A stretch of DNA of 64,000 bases from Mycolicibacterium sp. CBMA 234 (lineage in GTDB: Bacteria > Actinomycetota > Actinomycetes > Mycobacteriales > Mycobacteriaceae), in the NCBI RefSeq assembly GCF_009729415.1, contig NZ_MPKW01000018.1, positions 248,001 through 312,000 of the forward strand. The letters run 5' to 3'. Positions within the stretch are counted from its first letter, which is position 1. Every line of letters starts with the position of its first letter. Below, piece by piece: positions 7,921 to 17,478 of the stretch. The notes beneath the pieces are model-generated. The model searched no databases. It saw only the letters and a program-made list of their open reading frames with translations, and was not told the origin of the DNA. The translations under genes were made by a program, and so were the position numbers.

Positions 7921-9283
7921 AGCAACGGCATTTGACGCGATCATCGTCGGCGCGGGTCAGGCCGGACCGCCGTTGGCTGGTCGGCTCAGCGCCGCCGGTC
8001 AGACAGTCGCCGTGGTGGAGCGAAAGCTCGTCGGTGGCACCTGTGTGAACAATGGCTGCATCCCGACCAAGACATTGGTAGCGAGCGCCTACGCTGCGCA
8101 ACTGGCCCGCCGGGGTGCCGAATATGGCATCAGCACAGGCGAAGTCGCGGTTGACATGGCAAAGGTCAAGGGCCGCAAAGACGGGATTGTCACCGAGGAC
8201 CGCACCGGCGTCGAAACCTGGCTCGAAGGTTTGGACGGCTGCACACTGCTACGCGGACATGCCCGGTTCATCGATCCGCACACCATGGAGGTCGGCGACC
8301 GAAGGATCACCGCCAAGCAGATCTTCCTCAACACTGGCGGCCGGGCGACGGCCCCGAACATCCCTGGCCTGGACGACGTCGACTATCTCACCAACGTCGG
8401 GATCCTCGAACTCGACACGGTCCCAGAGCATCTCGTGATCATCGGCGGGAGCTACATCGGGCTGGAATTTGCGCAGATGTTCCGCCGGTTCGGTGCCGAG
8501 GTCACCGTGATCGAACGCGGGCCCCGGCTGGCATCCCGGGAGGACGACGACGTCTGCGTCGCCATTAGAGGCATTCTGGAGCGCGAGGGCATCACAATTC
8601 ACCTGAACGCCAACGATATCCGAGTCTCGAAAAGTGGCGATGCGATTTCCGTGGGTACCGGCAGCGCCGTCGTCACAGGCTCGCACCTACTGGTGGCTGT
8701 CGGCCGGGTGCCCAACACCGACGACTTGGGCCTCGAAAAGGCCGGGGTGGCAACGGACTCCAGGGGCTACATCACCGTCGACGATCAGCTGCGCACCACA
8801 GTCGACCACATCTGGGCCATGGGTGACTGTAACGGCAAGGGCGCGTTCACCCACACGTCGTACAACGACTTCGAGATCGTCGCGGCCAACCTGCTCGACA
8901 ACGAACCGCGCCGGGTCAGCGATCGCATCCCGACCTACGCGCTTTACATCGATCCGCCGCTGGGGCGGGCCGGGATGACAGAGGCTCAGGTTCGGGCATC
9001 AGGCCGAAAAGCGTTGGTGGGCAAGCGCCCGATGACGCGCGTCGGACGGGCGGTCGAAAAAGGGGAGACCCAGGGCTTCATGAAGGTTGTGGTCGACGCC
9101 GAGACCCACCAGATTCTCGGCGCCGCCATCCTTGGTGTCGGAGGCGACGAGGTGGTGCACTGCATCCTCGACCTGATGTCCGCCAAGGCGCCGTACACCA
9201 CCATGACTCACACGATGCACATCCACCCGACGGTCGCCGAGTTGGTGCCCACCATGTTGGAGAGCCTCACGCCCCTGCAGTAA
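7907..9283 (+). CDS. FAD-dependent pyridine nucleotide-disulfide oxidoreductase (mercuric reductase-like)
   Basis: A 458-residue class I flavoprotein disulfide reductase. In order: FAD-binding GAGQAGPPLAG near residue 16, the redox disulfide GGTCVNNGCIPTK near 44-56, NAD(P)-binding GGSYIGLEFAQMF near 179, the second FAD motif WAMGDCNGKGAF near 303, and the C-terminal dimer domain with catalytic HPTVAE near 441. It resembles mercuric reductases but lacks the extra C-terminal Cys pair and N-terminal metal domain, so metal reduction is not supported. It should pass electrons from NAD(P)H to an unknown disulfide or quinone substrate. It overlaps the upstream DUF4126 gene by 14 bases and the convergent flavodoxin gene by 17. 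Confidence 0.88.
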   Translation: MSSTEATAFDAIIVGAGQAGPPLAGRLSAAGQTVAVVERKLVGGTCVNNGCIPTKTLVASAYAAQLARRGAEYGISTGEVAVDMAKVKGRKDGIVTEDRTGVETWLEGLDGCTLLRGHARFIDPHTMEVGDRRITAKQIFLNTGGRATAPNIPGLDDVDYLTNVGILELDTVPEHLVIIGGSYIGLEFAQMFRRFGAEVTVIERGPRLASREDDDVCVAIRGILEREGITIHLNANDIRVSKSGDAISVGTGSAVVTGSHLLVAVGRVPNTDDLGLEKAGVATDSRGYITVDDQLRTTVDHIWAMGDCNGKGAFTHTSYNDFEIVAANLLDNEPRRVSDRIPTYALYIDPPLGRAGMTEAQVRASGRKALVGKRPMTRVGRAVEKGETQGFMKVVVDAETHQILGAAILGVGGDEVVHCILDLMSAKAPYTTMTHTMHIHPTVAELVPTMLESLTPLQ

Positions 9284-9890
9284 CGGCCTGTGCCGCAACG
9301 CGTCCCGCGACCAATTGCCGGGTGACTTCGGCGACCCGTCGGCCCAGATGCTCGCACGTCGCGACGTCAGATGGGTGCACTTCGTCGGGGTTCGCATCGA
9401 CGTCGGTGGCTGCCGCGGCGCCCAGCCAGAAGCCCAACCGGTTGAGGTCGCTCTCGCTGGCCGCGGAGTGGTTCCAGCCCGGGCCCAGGCCCAGATTGAC
9501 CCAGTGCATGTGATGTTGGGCAGCGAATACCGCAAGCGAGACAAGCGAATTGAGCTTGTCGCCACTCTTGGACCCGGAGTTGGTGAAGCCTGCGGCGACC
9601 TTGTCGTTCCAGGTGCCCTGCTGGCAGCGACGGCCCGTCTGCTCGGCGAACGCCTGGAACGCCGCCGACACGTTGCCCATGTACGTGGCGGTGCCGAAGA
9701 TGATTGCGTCGGCCGCGTCGAGGGTCTGCCAGTCGTCCTCGGTGACATCAGCCAACCGGATCTGGGTGACGGTCGCGCCCGCGGACCGGGCACCGTCGGC
9801 CACCGCAGCGGCGAGCGTCGCGGTGTGCCCGAACCCCGAGTGGTAGGCGACGACCACCGACGGTGAATCTTCAAAAGTGTTGTCCGACAT
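9267..9890 (-). CDS. Flavodoxin / WrbA-like NAD(P)H:quinone oxidoreductase-type protein
   Basis: A 207-residue FMN-binding flavodoxin-fold protein. The phosphate loop is YHSGFGHTATLA near residues 16-27; GTATYMGNVSAAF near 66 contacts the flavin; FTNSGSKSGDKLNSL near 105 follows WNDKVAAG. This arrangement matches WrbA-like quinone reductases. The ATG at 9890 has AGGAGA just upstream; the reading frame extends further but that part is not supported. It is the last gene of an apparent operon with the SRPBCC and ArsR genes (8-base gap), which suggests ArsR control. Confidence 0.85.
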   Translation of the reverse strand: MSDNTFEDSPSVVVAYHSGFGHTATLAAAVADGARSAGATVTQIRLADVTEDDWQTLDAADAIIFGTATYMGNVSAAFQAFAEQTGRRCQQGTWNDKVAAGFTNSGSKSGDKLNSLVSLAVFAAQHHMHWVNLGLGPGWNHSAASESDLNRLGFWLGAAAATDVDANPDEVHPSDVATCEHLGRRVAEVTRQLVAGRVAAQAVTAGA

Positions 9891-9898
9891 GTCTTCTC

Positions 9899-10426
9899 CT
9901 AAGTGAGTGGGCTCGCAGGCGGGGCGTCGAGCGGGCTGTGGCCGGCGATCTCGGCGTAGCGCTCCAGCCAGCCGGGCAGGGGAGTGCCGTCCAGTAGCGC
10001 CTGCAGACGATCGAGGAAAGCCTGTGTGCCGGGCCGGAATCCGTTGGCGTTGGGTACACCGAGCCCGCGATGGGTCATGCGGAGCAGGGTGCTGGCGCCG
10101 TCGGCGGTCAGTTCGTACCGCACGACGCCGGGTTCGACGATCTGTTGGTGCCATTCGTGTTCGAACACGTTCGGCGGATCCCAGACCAGGATGCGTCCGG
10201 TCATGCGCTTCATTTCCGGTGGCACCGGCGGGCCGGACGCGACCGTCTCGATCGAGCCACCTTTACGACCGTCGATGACGGTCTTGCCCATCCAGATGTC
10301 GCGGTGTGCCGGTTCGGTGATCGCCGCCCAGACGCGGTCGACAGGGTGGTTCAGTCGGCGCTCGAATGTCAGCGTGGCCCGGTCGCCGTCGACTGTGACG
10401 ACGCCCTCGAGTTCATTGGCTGTCAT
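9899..10426 (-). CDS. SRPBCC (AHSA1-like) domain protein
   Basis: A 175-residue START/Bet v1-like protein of the activator of Hsp90 ATPase homologue group. The fold starts FERRLNHPVDRVWAAITEP near residue 22, followed by GRILVWDPPNVFEHEWH and later LLRMTHRGLG, all typical of the family. Such proteins bind hydrophobic ligands; no enzymatic role is assigned. Its ATG overlaps the upstream ArsR gene by 14 bases. ArsR/AHSA1 pairs are common in actinobacteria, so the repressor probably controls this gene. Confidence 0.88.
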   Translation of the reverse strand: MTANELEGVVTVDGDRATLTFERRLNHPVDRVWAAITEPAHRDIWMGKTVIDGRKGGSIETVASGPPVPPEMKRMTGRILVWDPPNVFEHEWHQQIVEPGVVRYELTADGASTLLRMTHRGLGVPNANGFRPGTQAFLDRLQALLDGTPLPGWLERYAEIAGHSPLDAPPASPLT

Positions 10427-10739
10427 GTTCCTCCTTGAAAGTGGAATCCAGATGACGCTCCAGTGCGTCCAGGTGGTTGGTCCAGTAGCGGCGGTAGCGG
10501 TCGATCCACTGGTCCATCTCGACCAGGCCGTCGGCCCGCAGCGCGTAGATGCGTCGTTGGGCGTCGGGGCGGACCTCGACCAACCCCACTTCCCGCAGTA
10601 CCCGCAAATGGCGCGAGACCGTCGGCTGGGTCAGGCCGGGCAGGGTGGCGACCAGCTCGCCGGCCGTGCGTTCGCCTTCGGCGAGGACGTCGAGGAGCGC
10701 TCGCCGGTTGGGTTCAGCGACCGCTTCGAAGACGTCCAT
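10413..10739 (-). CDS. ArsR-family transcriptional repressor
   Basis: A 108-residue winged-helix repressor. It begins MDVFEAVAEPNRRALLDVLA; the recognition helix region is TQPTVSRHLRVLREVGLVEVRPDAQRR around residues 38-63. The Cys-rich metal sites of classical ArsR/SmtB proteins are absent, so it may not sense metal. It is the first gene of a three-gene operon with the SRPBCC and flavodoxin genes, and probably represses its own operon through an inverted repeat just upstream. Confidence 0.9.
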   Translation of the reverse strand: MDVFEAVAEPNRRALLDVLAEGERTAGELVATLPGLTQPTVSRHLRVLREVGLVEVRPDAQRRIYALRADGLVEMDQWIDRYRRYWTNHLDALERHLDSTFKEEHDSQ

Positions 10740-10761
10740 GACCCCAGTATGCCCAGACGTC

Positions 10762-10783
10762 TATATAGATGCAAGCACATATA
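10762..10783. promoter_or_regulatory. Candidate ArsR operator
   Basis: An inverted repeat, TATAT-N12-ATATA, lies 23-44 bases upstream of the arsR start in an AT-rich patch that stands out from its surroundings. The inner part contains GCAAGCA. Size and position suit an autoregulatory winged-helix site. Binding is inferred. Confidence 0.45.
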
Positions 10784-10822
10784 AGCAACGTGCGGTCAGC
10801 GCCCGGGTTCCGGCTGGCCCGA

Positions 10823-13309
10823 TCAGAGCTGTGTCTGCGATGCCGGCACGATCGCGATCTTCGACGGGTCGGCAGTCGGCAACGAGAGCGACATGCTCGA
10901 CACCTTTAGCTGACCCAGTGACGTGATCGTCTCGTAGTCGGCGGCCGAGGCGATTAGTTGCAGTGTCACTGATTGTCCTGGACGGAGTGTTTCAGCCACC
11001 ATCTGCAGCGGTTCGCTGATGGTGTGTGTTTGCCCGTCCAGTGTCACCGGGATCGGAGTGACTTGGTTGCCGAGTACCAGGCCGGTGCTGTTGTCGACGA
11101 GTTGGGCGTAGACGTGCGTGGCCTGGCCTGTGCCCGAATAGGTGAAGGTGAGTTGCGGTGCGCCGACGACGTATGTCGTTGCGGTGGCGGCCGGAACGGT
11201 GAGGTTGATGGCGTTGAACGCCTTGGTGCCGCCGATGGGCAGCACACCGAGTAACGGTCCGGAGCCGCCAATGAATGGCAGCAGCGTCAGTACTCCGCCT
11301 GTTGTGCTTGAGGTGACGATCGGGTTGCCGTTCGGCACGGGGTACGCGTTGGACGAGTAGTACTGGCCGGTTTGGTCGACCCATTCGAACTGCGGGCCGG
11401 TGGAAACCGCCCCGTCGCCTTTGACGTAGCGGGCCAGCCACGCGAGAGTCTCCTGCTGGATCACCGCGCCGTCGCGCGGGTCGAGCAGGTCGTTGATGCA
11501 TAGGCCGTGTCCGCCGCAGAACCACACCACCTTGGTCGGAACTCCGCGCGCGATCAGGTCGGTGGCGTTGGCGTCGGCTTCCGACAAGGGGAAAAGTGTG
11601 TCGACGGTGCCCTGAATAAGCAGGGTTGGTGCGGTGATTTGGCTGACCAGATCGGGGGTGCCGCCGGGCCCGCGAGCGGCCAGGAGGTCTTGCTGATCTT
11701 GGGTGAGCATGCCGGTGAAGTCGCCAGAAATCGCGGCTGGGTACACCGCTGGATTGGGCCGGGAGAACGTCGCCAATAGGGCGGCGGTGAGCAGGGTTCC
11801 CCATCCGCTCTTGTACGCCTGGTTCGGGTACAGCGCATCGTTCAGCGTGTTCCACGCGATGGTCGGGACGATGGCATCGATGCGGTGATCGGTTGCGGCG
11901 GAGACTAATTGGATGCCGCCGCCGTAGGACGCCCCCACCATGCCGATGCGAGGATCGTTGGGCCCGTCGAGCTTGGCGTCTGGTTGTTGGGCTACCCAGC
12001 TGACTATGTACGAGACATCGCGGGCCTCGTAGTCGGGGGAGTCGAGCTGCAGCACACCGCCGGAGAAGTATTCGCCGCGCGGGTCCCAGGTGACGACGTT
12101 GTAACCAGCATCGCGCAGCGTCGCGACCCCCACGGCACCCAGGTTGTCGGTGATGATCCCGTCCAGGGGCGTGCCGTTCAGATTGGTCGCTCCCGGCATA
12201 CCCAAGCCGGGGCCATCGAGGATCGTCGGCGCCTGTTGTCCAGCCCGCAGTCCGACCGCAGGCATGAAATGGACGTTGATCGGGGTGCCGTCGAACGAGA
12301 TCACCTGGACGTCTTCCGGCTGTGGACTACCGGGCGGCAGGCCCGCCTGCACCGGATAGCCGAAGATCGGGTGGAGGAGGTCGCTGACGATCGGGATCTC
12401 GTTGACGATCGCCACGATCGGGGTCACGAAGAGCGGCCCGATGATCGGCAGGTACTGCAGCCCCAACGCCGTCAGAAGTGGCGTCGCTGCAATGGCTACA
12501 ACGTTGGTCGGCGGGGCGATTGTGGGCGACGGGCTGACGTTGGTCGTCGCCACTGCCGCAGCCATCGCTGAGACCGTGGGTTTCGGGTCGACGGGAGTTG
12601 AGGTCGTGACGGGCTGGACTGCCGTGAGGGTTTTCGCTCCGCTGAACTCCTGCCGTGCGGCGGCCAGCATCACCCACGGCAACGGCGACACCGCCGGAGC
12701 CGTCGGTGAGCCACCGGCGAACGGGTTGAGCACCGTCGTGACCACGTTCGATATCGCTATTGCCGCTGTCGGGACCGGAGCCACCCGAGCCTGGGGCTGC
12801 TCTTGCGGTTTCGTGATGGTGACGTCAGCGGCTGACGCCACCGACGAGACCGCCACGCTTGTCGTGGGTGTCGGGTCCTTGGATATCTTGGGTTGCGCGA
12901 CTGTCTTGGCCGACTCAGCCGCACTGACCTTCGCCGTTGGGGGAGCGTCAGTGGCCTTTTTCGGTGCCACGTCGGCAGGGTTGTGCGCGGGCTTGATCGA
13001 TTGGTCCGAAACGCTCGACTTCTTCTTTTTCGTCGATGTGGGATCGGCTGTATCGACCTTCGTGTTGGTGGAATCTGTTGTCGCGCTGGCTTTTTCAGTT
13101 AACCGCGGCTTGGTGGCCGGAGCGGACGCGCCGGGGTCTGGTTTCGGCGAGCCCGTCGACGAGGCACCCGATGCCGTCGACGACGACCCAGACCCGGAGG
13201 TAGCACCGACGTCGGCCAACGCGACACCCTGCCCAACGAGAACGGCGGCCCCTATTCCGAGAGCCGCCGCCAGCCCTCCGCTACGCCAGACGTATGCCCT
13301 GGCACCCAT
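10823..13309 (-). CDS. Large secreted alpha/beta hydrolase with low-complexity N-terminal region
   Basis: An 828-residue exported protein. A signal sequence (about residues 8-33, ending GVALA then DVGA) is followed by roughly 150 residues rich in Ser, Thr, Lys and Pro, a hydrophobic Ala-rich linker, and then an alpha/beta hydrolase domain from about 340. The nucleophile is Ser in GMVGASYGGG, the acid probably Asp in IQGTVDTLFPLSEAD, the base His in CGGHGLC. A C-terminal beta-rich region of about 150 residues resembles the jelly-roll that follows the S15/CocE acyl-hydrolase domain. It probably cleaves an ester or amide in the envelope; substrate unknown. The ATG at 13309 has no obvious Shine-Dalgarno sequence. 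Confidence 0.75.
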   Translation of the reverse strand: MGARAYVWRSGGLAAALGIGAAVLVGQGVALADVGATSGSGSSSTASGASSTGSPKPDPGASAPATKPRLTEKASATTDSTNTKVDTADPTSTKKKKSSVSDQSIKPAHNPADVAPKKATDAPPTAKVSAAESAKTVAQPKISKDPTPTTSVAVSSVASAADVTITKPQEQPQARVAPVPTAAIAISNVVTTVLNPFAGGSPTAPAVSPLPWVMLAAARQEFSGAKTLTAVQPVTTSTPVDPKPTVSAMAAAVATTNVSPSPTIAPPTNVVAIAATPLLTALGLQYLPIIGPLFVTPIVAIVNEIPIVSDLLHPIFGYPVQAGLPPGSPQPEDVQVISFDGTPINVHFMPAVGLRAGQQAPTILDGPGLGMPGATNLNGTPLDGIITDNLGAVGVATLRDAGYNVVTWDPRGEYFSGGVLQLDSPDYEARDVSYIVSWVAQQPDAKLDGPNDPRIGMVGASYGGGIQLVSAATDHRIDAIVPTIAWNTLNDALYPNQAYKSGWGTLLTAALLATFSRPNPAVYPAAISGDFTGMLTQDQQDLLAARGPGGTPDLVSQITAPTLLIQGTVDTLFPLSEADANATDLIARGVPTKVVWFCGGHGLCINDLLDPRDGAVIQQETLAWLARYVKGDGAVSTGPQFEWVDQTGQYYSSNAYPVPNGNPIVTSSTTGGVLTLLPFIGGSGPLLGVLPIGGTKAFNAINLTVPAATATTYVVGAPQLTFTYSGTGQATHVYAQLVDNSTGLVLGNQVTPIPVTLDGQTHTISEPLQMVAETLRPGQSVTLQLIASAADYETITSLGQLKVSSMSLSLPTADPSKIAIVPASQTQL

Positions 13310-13414
13310 GCATCTGTATATACCGTCTATGCAGCGTGCCCACCCGCGACTTGGCAGGAATCGGCGGCGATTGCTGTCTCGGAGGGCGGCAGAACTGACA
13401 AACCGCCGTCAAAT

Positions 13415-14206
13415 TCAGCGGCGCTGCACCAACAGCGTCTGTGCCGAGGTGCCGATGAAGCCCTGCGCGTCGAACAGCTCAGCCGTGGTCGAGCCGAGGC
13501 CGTCCGGCCCGATCGAGCCACGGGCCCGCAGACAGAACTCGGATCCGACAGGAGCGCGGTGCAAATGCACCGTGGTGTCGGTGTTCATGAACATGAACTC
13601 GTTGGGGTCCAGCGTCGCGCCGACACCGTTCGCCGAATCGACCACCATCGCCAGCCGCTGCAAGTCGGTCAGCTCCTCCTGGTCGACCAGCGAAACCAGC
13701 GACTCCAGCCAGACCACCGAGGCGCCCGCGTCGTCGGGCTGGGGTACCCACGTGACGGTCTCGAGGTAGCCGGGCCGTCCCTGCCAGGAATGCCGGAACC
13801 CGGTATCGGCTACCCGTTTCATCGGCGGATAGCGGTCGATGACGGCGTCACGGGTATCGGTGGTGGCGATCAGCCACGCCGAGATCCGCGCTACCGCGCG
13901 CTCGGAACCGTCGCGCTGCGTAGCCATCATCTCGGCCGTCATCATGCAGATGCGTGAACCCGGCCGTGACACCCACGCCCGAACCGCAACGGGCGCAACA
14001 GGAATGGCGCCCAGGATGTCCAGCGTCAGCCGGCCCACCTGCATGCCGCTGCCGGCGGCCAGTTCTTCGATGGCTTTGGTCAGCAGGGCCAGCGGCGGAG
14101 ATCCGTGCTGAATGCTCGCATCCCAGTTGCTGCCGGTGGCCTCGGTCGATTCGAAGCGCTGCAGGTCGCCGTCGGTGCTGAGCCGACGGTAATAACAATC
14201 GATCAT
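13415..14206 (-). CDS. Acyl-CoA thioesterase family protein (TesB-like double hotdog)
   Basis: A 263-residue protein with two hotdog-like halves. The first has GSPPLALLTKAIEELA, then LTLDILGAIPVAPV and ARISAWLIATTD. The second has ESLVSLVDQEELTDLQRLAMVVDSANGVG and HLHRAPVGSEFCLRARGSIGPDGLG, then AELFDAQGFIGTSAQTLLV. This pattern fits TesB-type thioesterases, which hydrolyse acyl-CoAs in the cytoplasm. The ATG at 14206 overlaps the stop of the upstream RecB-type gene by four bases, so the two are translationally coupled. The upstream in-frame extension is not supported. Confidence 0.8.
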   Translation of the reverse strand: MIDCYYRRLSTDGDLQRFESTEATGSNWDASIQHGSPPLALLTKAIEELAAGSGMQVGRLTLDILGAIPVAPVAVRAWVSRPGSRICMMTAEMMATQRDGSERAVARISAWLIATTDTRDAVIDRYPPMKRVADTGFRHSWQGRPGYLETVTWVPQPDDAGASVVWLESLVSLVDQEELTDLQRLAMVVDSANGVGATLDPNEFMFMNTDTTVHLHRAPVGSEFCLRARGSIGPDGLGSTTAELFDAQGFIGTSAQTLLVQRR

Positions 14207-15039
14207 GCCGCTCCGAAGTCTTCGGGCCAGCCCGGATACGGAGGGGGAGTGCCACCGAACGCCGGGCAGATGTCCTGGTGTGTGCACCAGGAACATAGCT
14301 TGGACGGGTTGGGGCGGAAATCGCCGGTCTGACCCGACTTCTGGATGGCGTGCCAGATGGCCATCAACGTCTTCTCGAACCGCTCCAACTCGTCCAGATC
14401 GGGGCTGTAGTCGAGCACTTGGCCGTCGGCCAGATACAGCAGGCGCAGCCGCGCCGGGACCACGCCGCGCAGCCGCAGCAGCGCCACCGCATAGAACTTC
14501 ATCTGGAACATGGCCTTGAACTCGGCCAGCGCCCGCGCCTCGGGTGGAGCCTTGCCGGTCTTGTAGTCGACCACCCGCAGCTCGCCGGTGGGCGCGACAT
14601 CAATGCGGTCGATGAATCCGCGCAGCAACGTGCCGTCGGACAACTCGACCTCGACGCGTTGTTCGCAGCTCTGCGGGTCGAACCGGGTCGGGTCCTCCAG
14701 TCGGTAATAGCCGGACAGCAAGGTGCGAGCCTCGTCGAGCAGCGTCTCCCGCAACTCCGGGGCGATCTCCTCGGCCAGCTCGGGCTTTTCGGCGACCACC
14801 GCATCCCACGCCGGGGTGACCAGCGACAAGGCGGTTTCCGGCCCCCGGTCGGTGGCCGGCAGCGCGTAGAGCTGCTCCAACGCGGCGTGCACCACCGAAC
14901 CACGCAGCTGCGCGGTGGACGGTGGCTCGGGCAGCCGGTCGATGGCCCGGAACCGGTAGAGCAGTGGGCACTGTTTGAAGTCACCGGCCCGCGACGGCGA
15001 CAGCGCTGGCCGCCGGGTGGGCGCGGTGGGGGTGCTCAT
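14203..15039 (-). CDS. RecB-family exonuclease with Fe-S cluster motif (Rv2119-like)
   Basis: A 278-residue PD-(D/E)XK nuclease. Catalytic residues lie in GFIDRIDVAP and ELRVVDYKTGK around 140-163. One Cys near the N-terminus (FKQCPLLYRF, C24) and three near the C-terminus (CSWCTHQDIC, C249/C252/C258) match the four-Cys cluster of AddB/RecB-like nucleases that bind a 4Fe-4S cluster. A conserved RGSVVHAALEQLY stretch also fits. It probably acts on DNA in repair; in M. tuberculosis the equivalent is Rv2119 (as recalled). It is transcribed away from trmI. Confidence 0.88.
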   Translation of the reverse strand: MSTPTAPTRRPALSPSRAGDFKQCPLLYRFRAIDRLPEPPSTAQLRGSVVHAALEQLYALPATDRGPETALSLVTPAWDAVVAEKPELAEEIAPELRETLLDEARTLLSGYYRLEDPTRFDPQSCEQRVEVELSDGTLLRGFIDRIDVAPTGELRVVDYKTGKAPPEARALAEFKAMFQMKFYAVALLRLRGVVPARLRLLYLADGQVLDYSPDLDELERFEKTLMAIWHAIQKSGQTGDFRPNPSKLCSWCTHQDICPAFGGTPPPYPGWPEDFGAA

Positions 15040-15052
15040 GCCAGCAGCTTAG

Positions 15053-16260
<1,208 letters not shown>

Positions 16261-16268
16261 AGAGCGGC

Positions 16269-16796
16269 TCAGCGTCCCGGCGTCGTCGTGGCGCTCGGCC
16301 CGCCGGATTGCCCCAACTTCAACAGCAGGGTCGCCGTCTGACGGTTCAGCTGCCACGCGTCCCGGATCGGACTGAATTCCATGGGGAACGTGAATTTGTT
16401 GTCCGGCGCCGACCCGGAACTCATGGTGATGGTGGCGATGATGTCGCCAGGGTTGCCGGCCGACCACACCATGTCCGTCGCCGTCACGGTCATCGGGTTG
16501 AATCCGTTGTCACGCAGGGCCCGGGTGAAGTTGTCCAGCCCGGCCTGGTCCTCGGCGGTGCCGTATTGAATCAGCCCGATCTTTTGTGCCGAGGGCACCG
16601 CCGGGTCGGCCAATTTGTACAGCACCGAAGTGAGCGCGTCGGCCGGCGGCAGGGGCGCGGCCGACGGCGATCGGGCATCGGTGGTCAGCAACGAGCGAGG
16701 CAGGGGATCGGCTGGCGGTTCGACGTGCTTACTGCACCCGCTCAACCCGATCGCCGCCACGACGACGGCGATAACGGCACCTCGCATCGGCTTCAC
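16269..16796 (-). CDS. lppK: LppK-like lipoprotein with MTB12-type domain
   Basis: A 175-residue lipoprotein. The signal peptide MKPMRGAVIAVVVAAIGLSG is followed by the lipobox Cys (LSGC, C21). After a Pro/Ser linker, residues about 55-165 match the MTB12/CFP2 fold: LTSVLYKLADPAVPSAQKIG, then NPMTVTATDMVW and DAWQLNRQTATLLLKL. The GTG at 16796 is favoured by AGGGGG six bases upstream. It should be anchored on the outer face of the membrane. Position and sequence fit lppK (Rv2116). The next gene upstream encodes a second member of the same fold. Confidence 0.82.
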   Translation of the reverse strand: MKPMRGAVIAVVVAAIGLSGCSKHVEPPADPLPRSLLTTDARSPSAAPLPPADALTSVLYKLADPAVPSAQKIGLIQYGTAEDQAGLDNFTRALRDNGFNPMTVTATDMVWSAGNPGDIIATITMSSGSAPDNKFTFPMEFSPIRDAWQLNRQTATLLLKLGQSGGPSATTTPGR

Positions 16797-16813
16797 CGGC
16801 TGCCCCCTGGCGC

Positions 16814-17320
16814 CTACTTCACCGACGACAACAGAGCCATGGCCGACCCCTTGGACAGCTGCCAGCCGCTCGGGCTGGGGCCGGCGACGAAGGTCAGCGG
16901 CTGGGAGGCCGTGGCGCCGGTGGCGGCCGTGGCCATGACGTTGGCGGTCGCGGTGCCGTCGCCGGCGTCGTCGATGTCTGCGACGGCGAAGCTCATGGGG
17001 AACACGCCCTCCCGCACTGCGTTGCTGTAGGCCCGGTCAGCGGTTATCGCTTCCAACCGCCCGACGCCGCCCTGGATGTAGCTGCCCTTGGCTCCACCGA
17101 AGCTTCCGGCGGCCGTAAGCCCGGTGAGGGTGGACACCAGCGCCGACTGCAGGCCCGGCGCGGGCGCCTGGGGCAGCGGGACCTGGCGGACGACCGGCGC
17201 GATCGCCTGCGGCGTTCCTGCGGTCGAAGAGGCCGGCTGGGAAGCCACATTCGTACCGGCAGCTGTCGCGCCGACGAAGGCGACGGCCGCGATACCGGTG
17301 ACGAGGGATTTGACGATCAC
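16814..17320 (-). CDS. Secreted MTB12/CFP2-like protein
   Basis: A 168-residue exported protein. An N-terminal signal (VKSLVTGIAAVAFVGATAAG) precedes a Pro/Ala linker and a domain like the MTB12 antigen Rv2376c: LVSTLTGLTAAGSFGGAKGS, then IQGGVGRLEAITADRAYSNA, FPMSFAVADID, and GWQLSKGSAMALL at the C-terminus. It has no lipobox, so it is probably released. Function of the family is unknown. The GTG start follows GAAAGGA. It lies 17 bases upstream of the lppK-like gene; the two probably arose by duplication. Confidence 0.82.
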   Translation of the reverse strand: MIVKSLVTGIAAVAFVGATAAGTNVASQPASSTAGTPQAIAPVVRQVPLPQAPAPGLQSALVSTLTGLTAAGSFGGAKGSYIQGGVGRLEAITADRAYSNAVREGVFPMSFAVADIDDAGDGTATANVMATAATGATASQPLTFVAGPSPSGWQLSKGSAMALLSSVK

Positions 17321-17478
17321 TGCGGTCCTTTCGATGAGCCCGACTTGCGTATGAGGTTAACAGCGCGGTCAGACCAATACCCGTGTGTCGCGAATCCTTC
17401 CGCGCCCACGAACGACGGATGGCCGGTAGCGTTGAGGTATCCGCCGCACCAACTTCCGGTGTGGGAAAGGAGCGCCAC

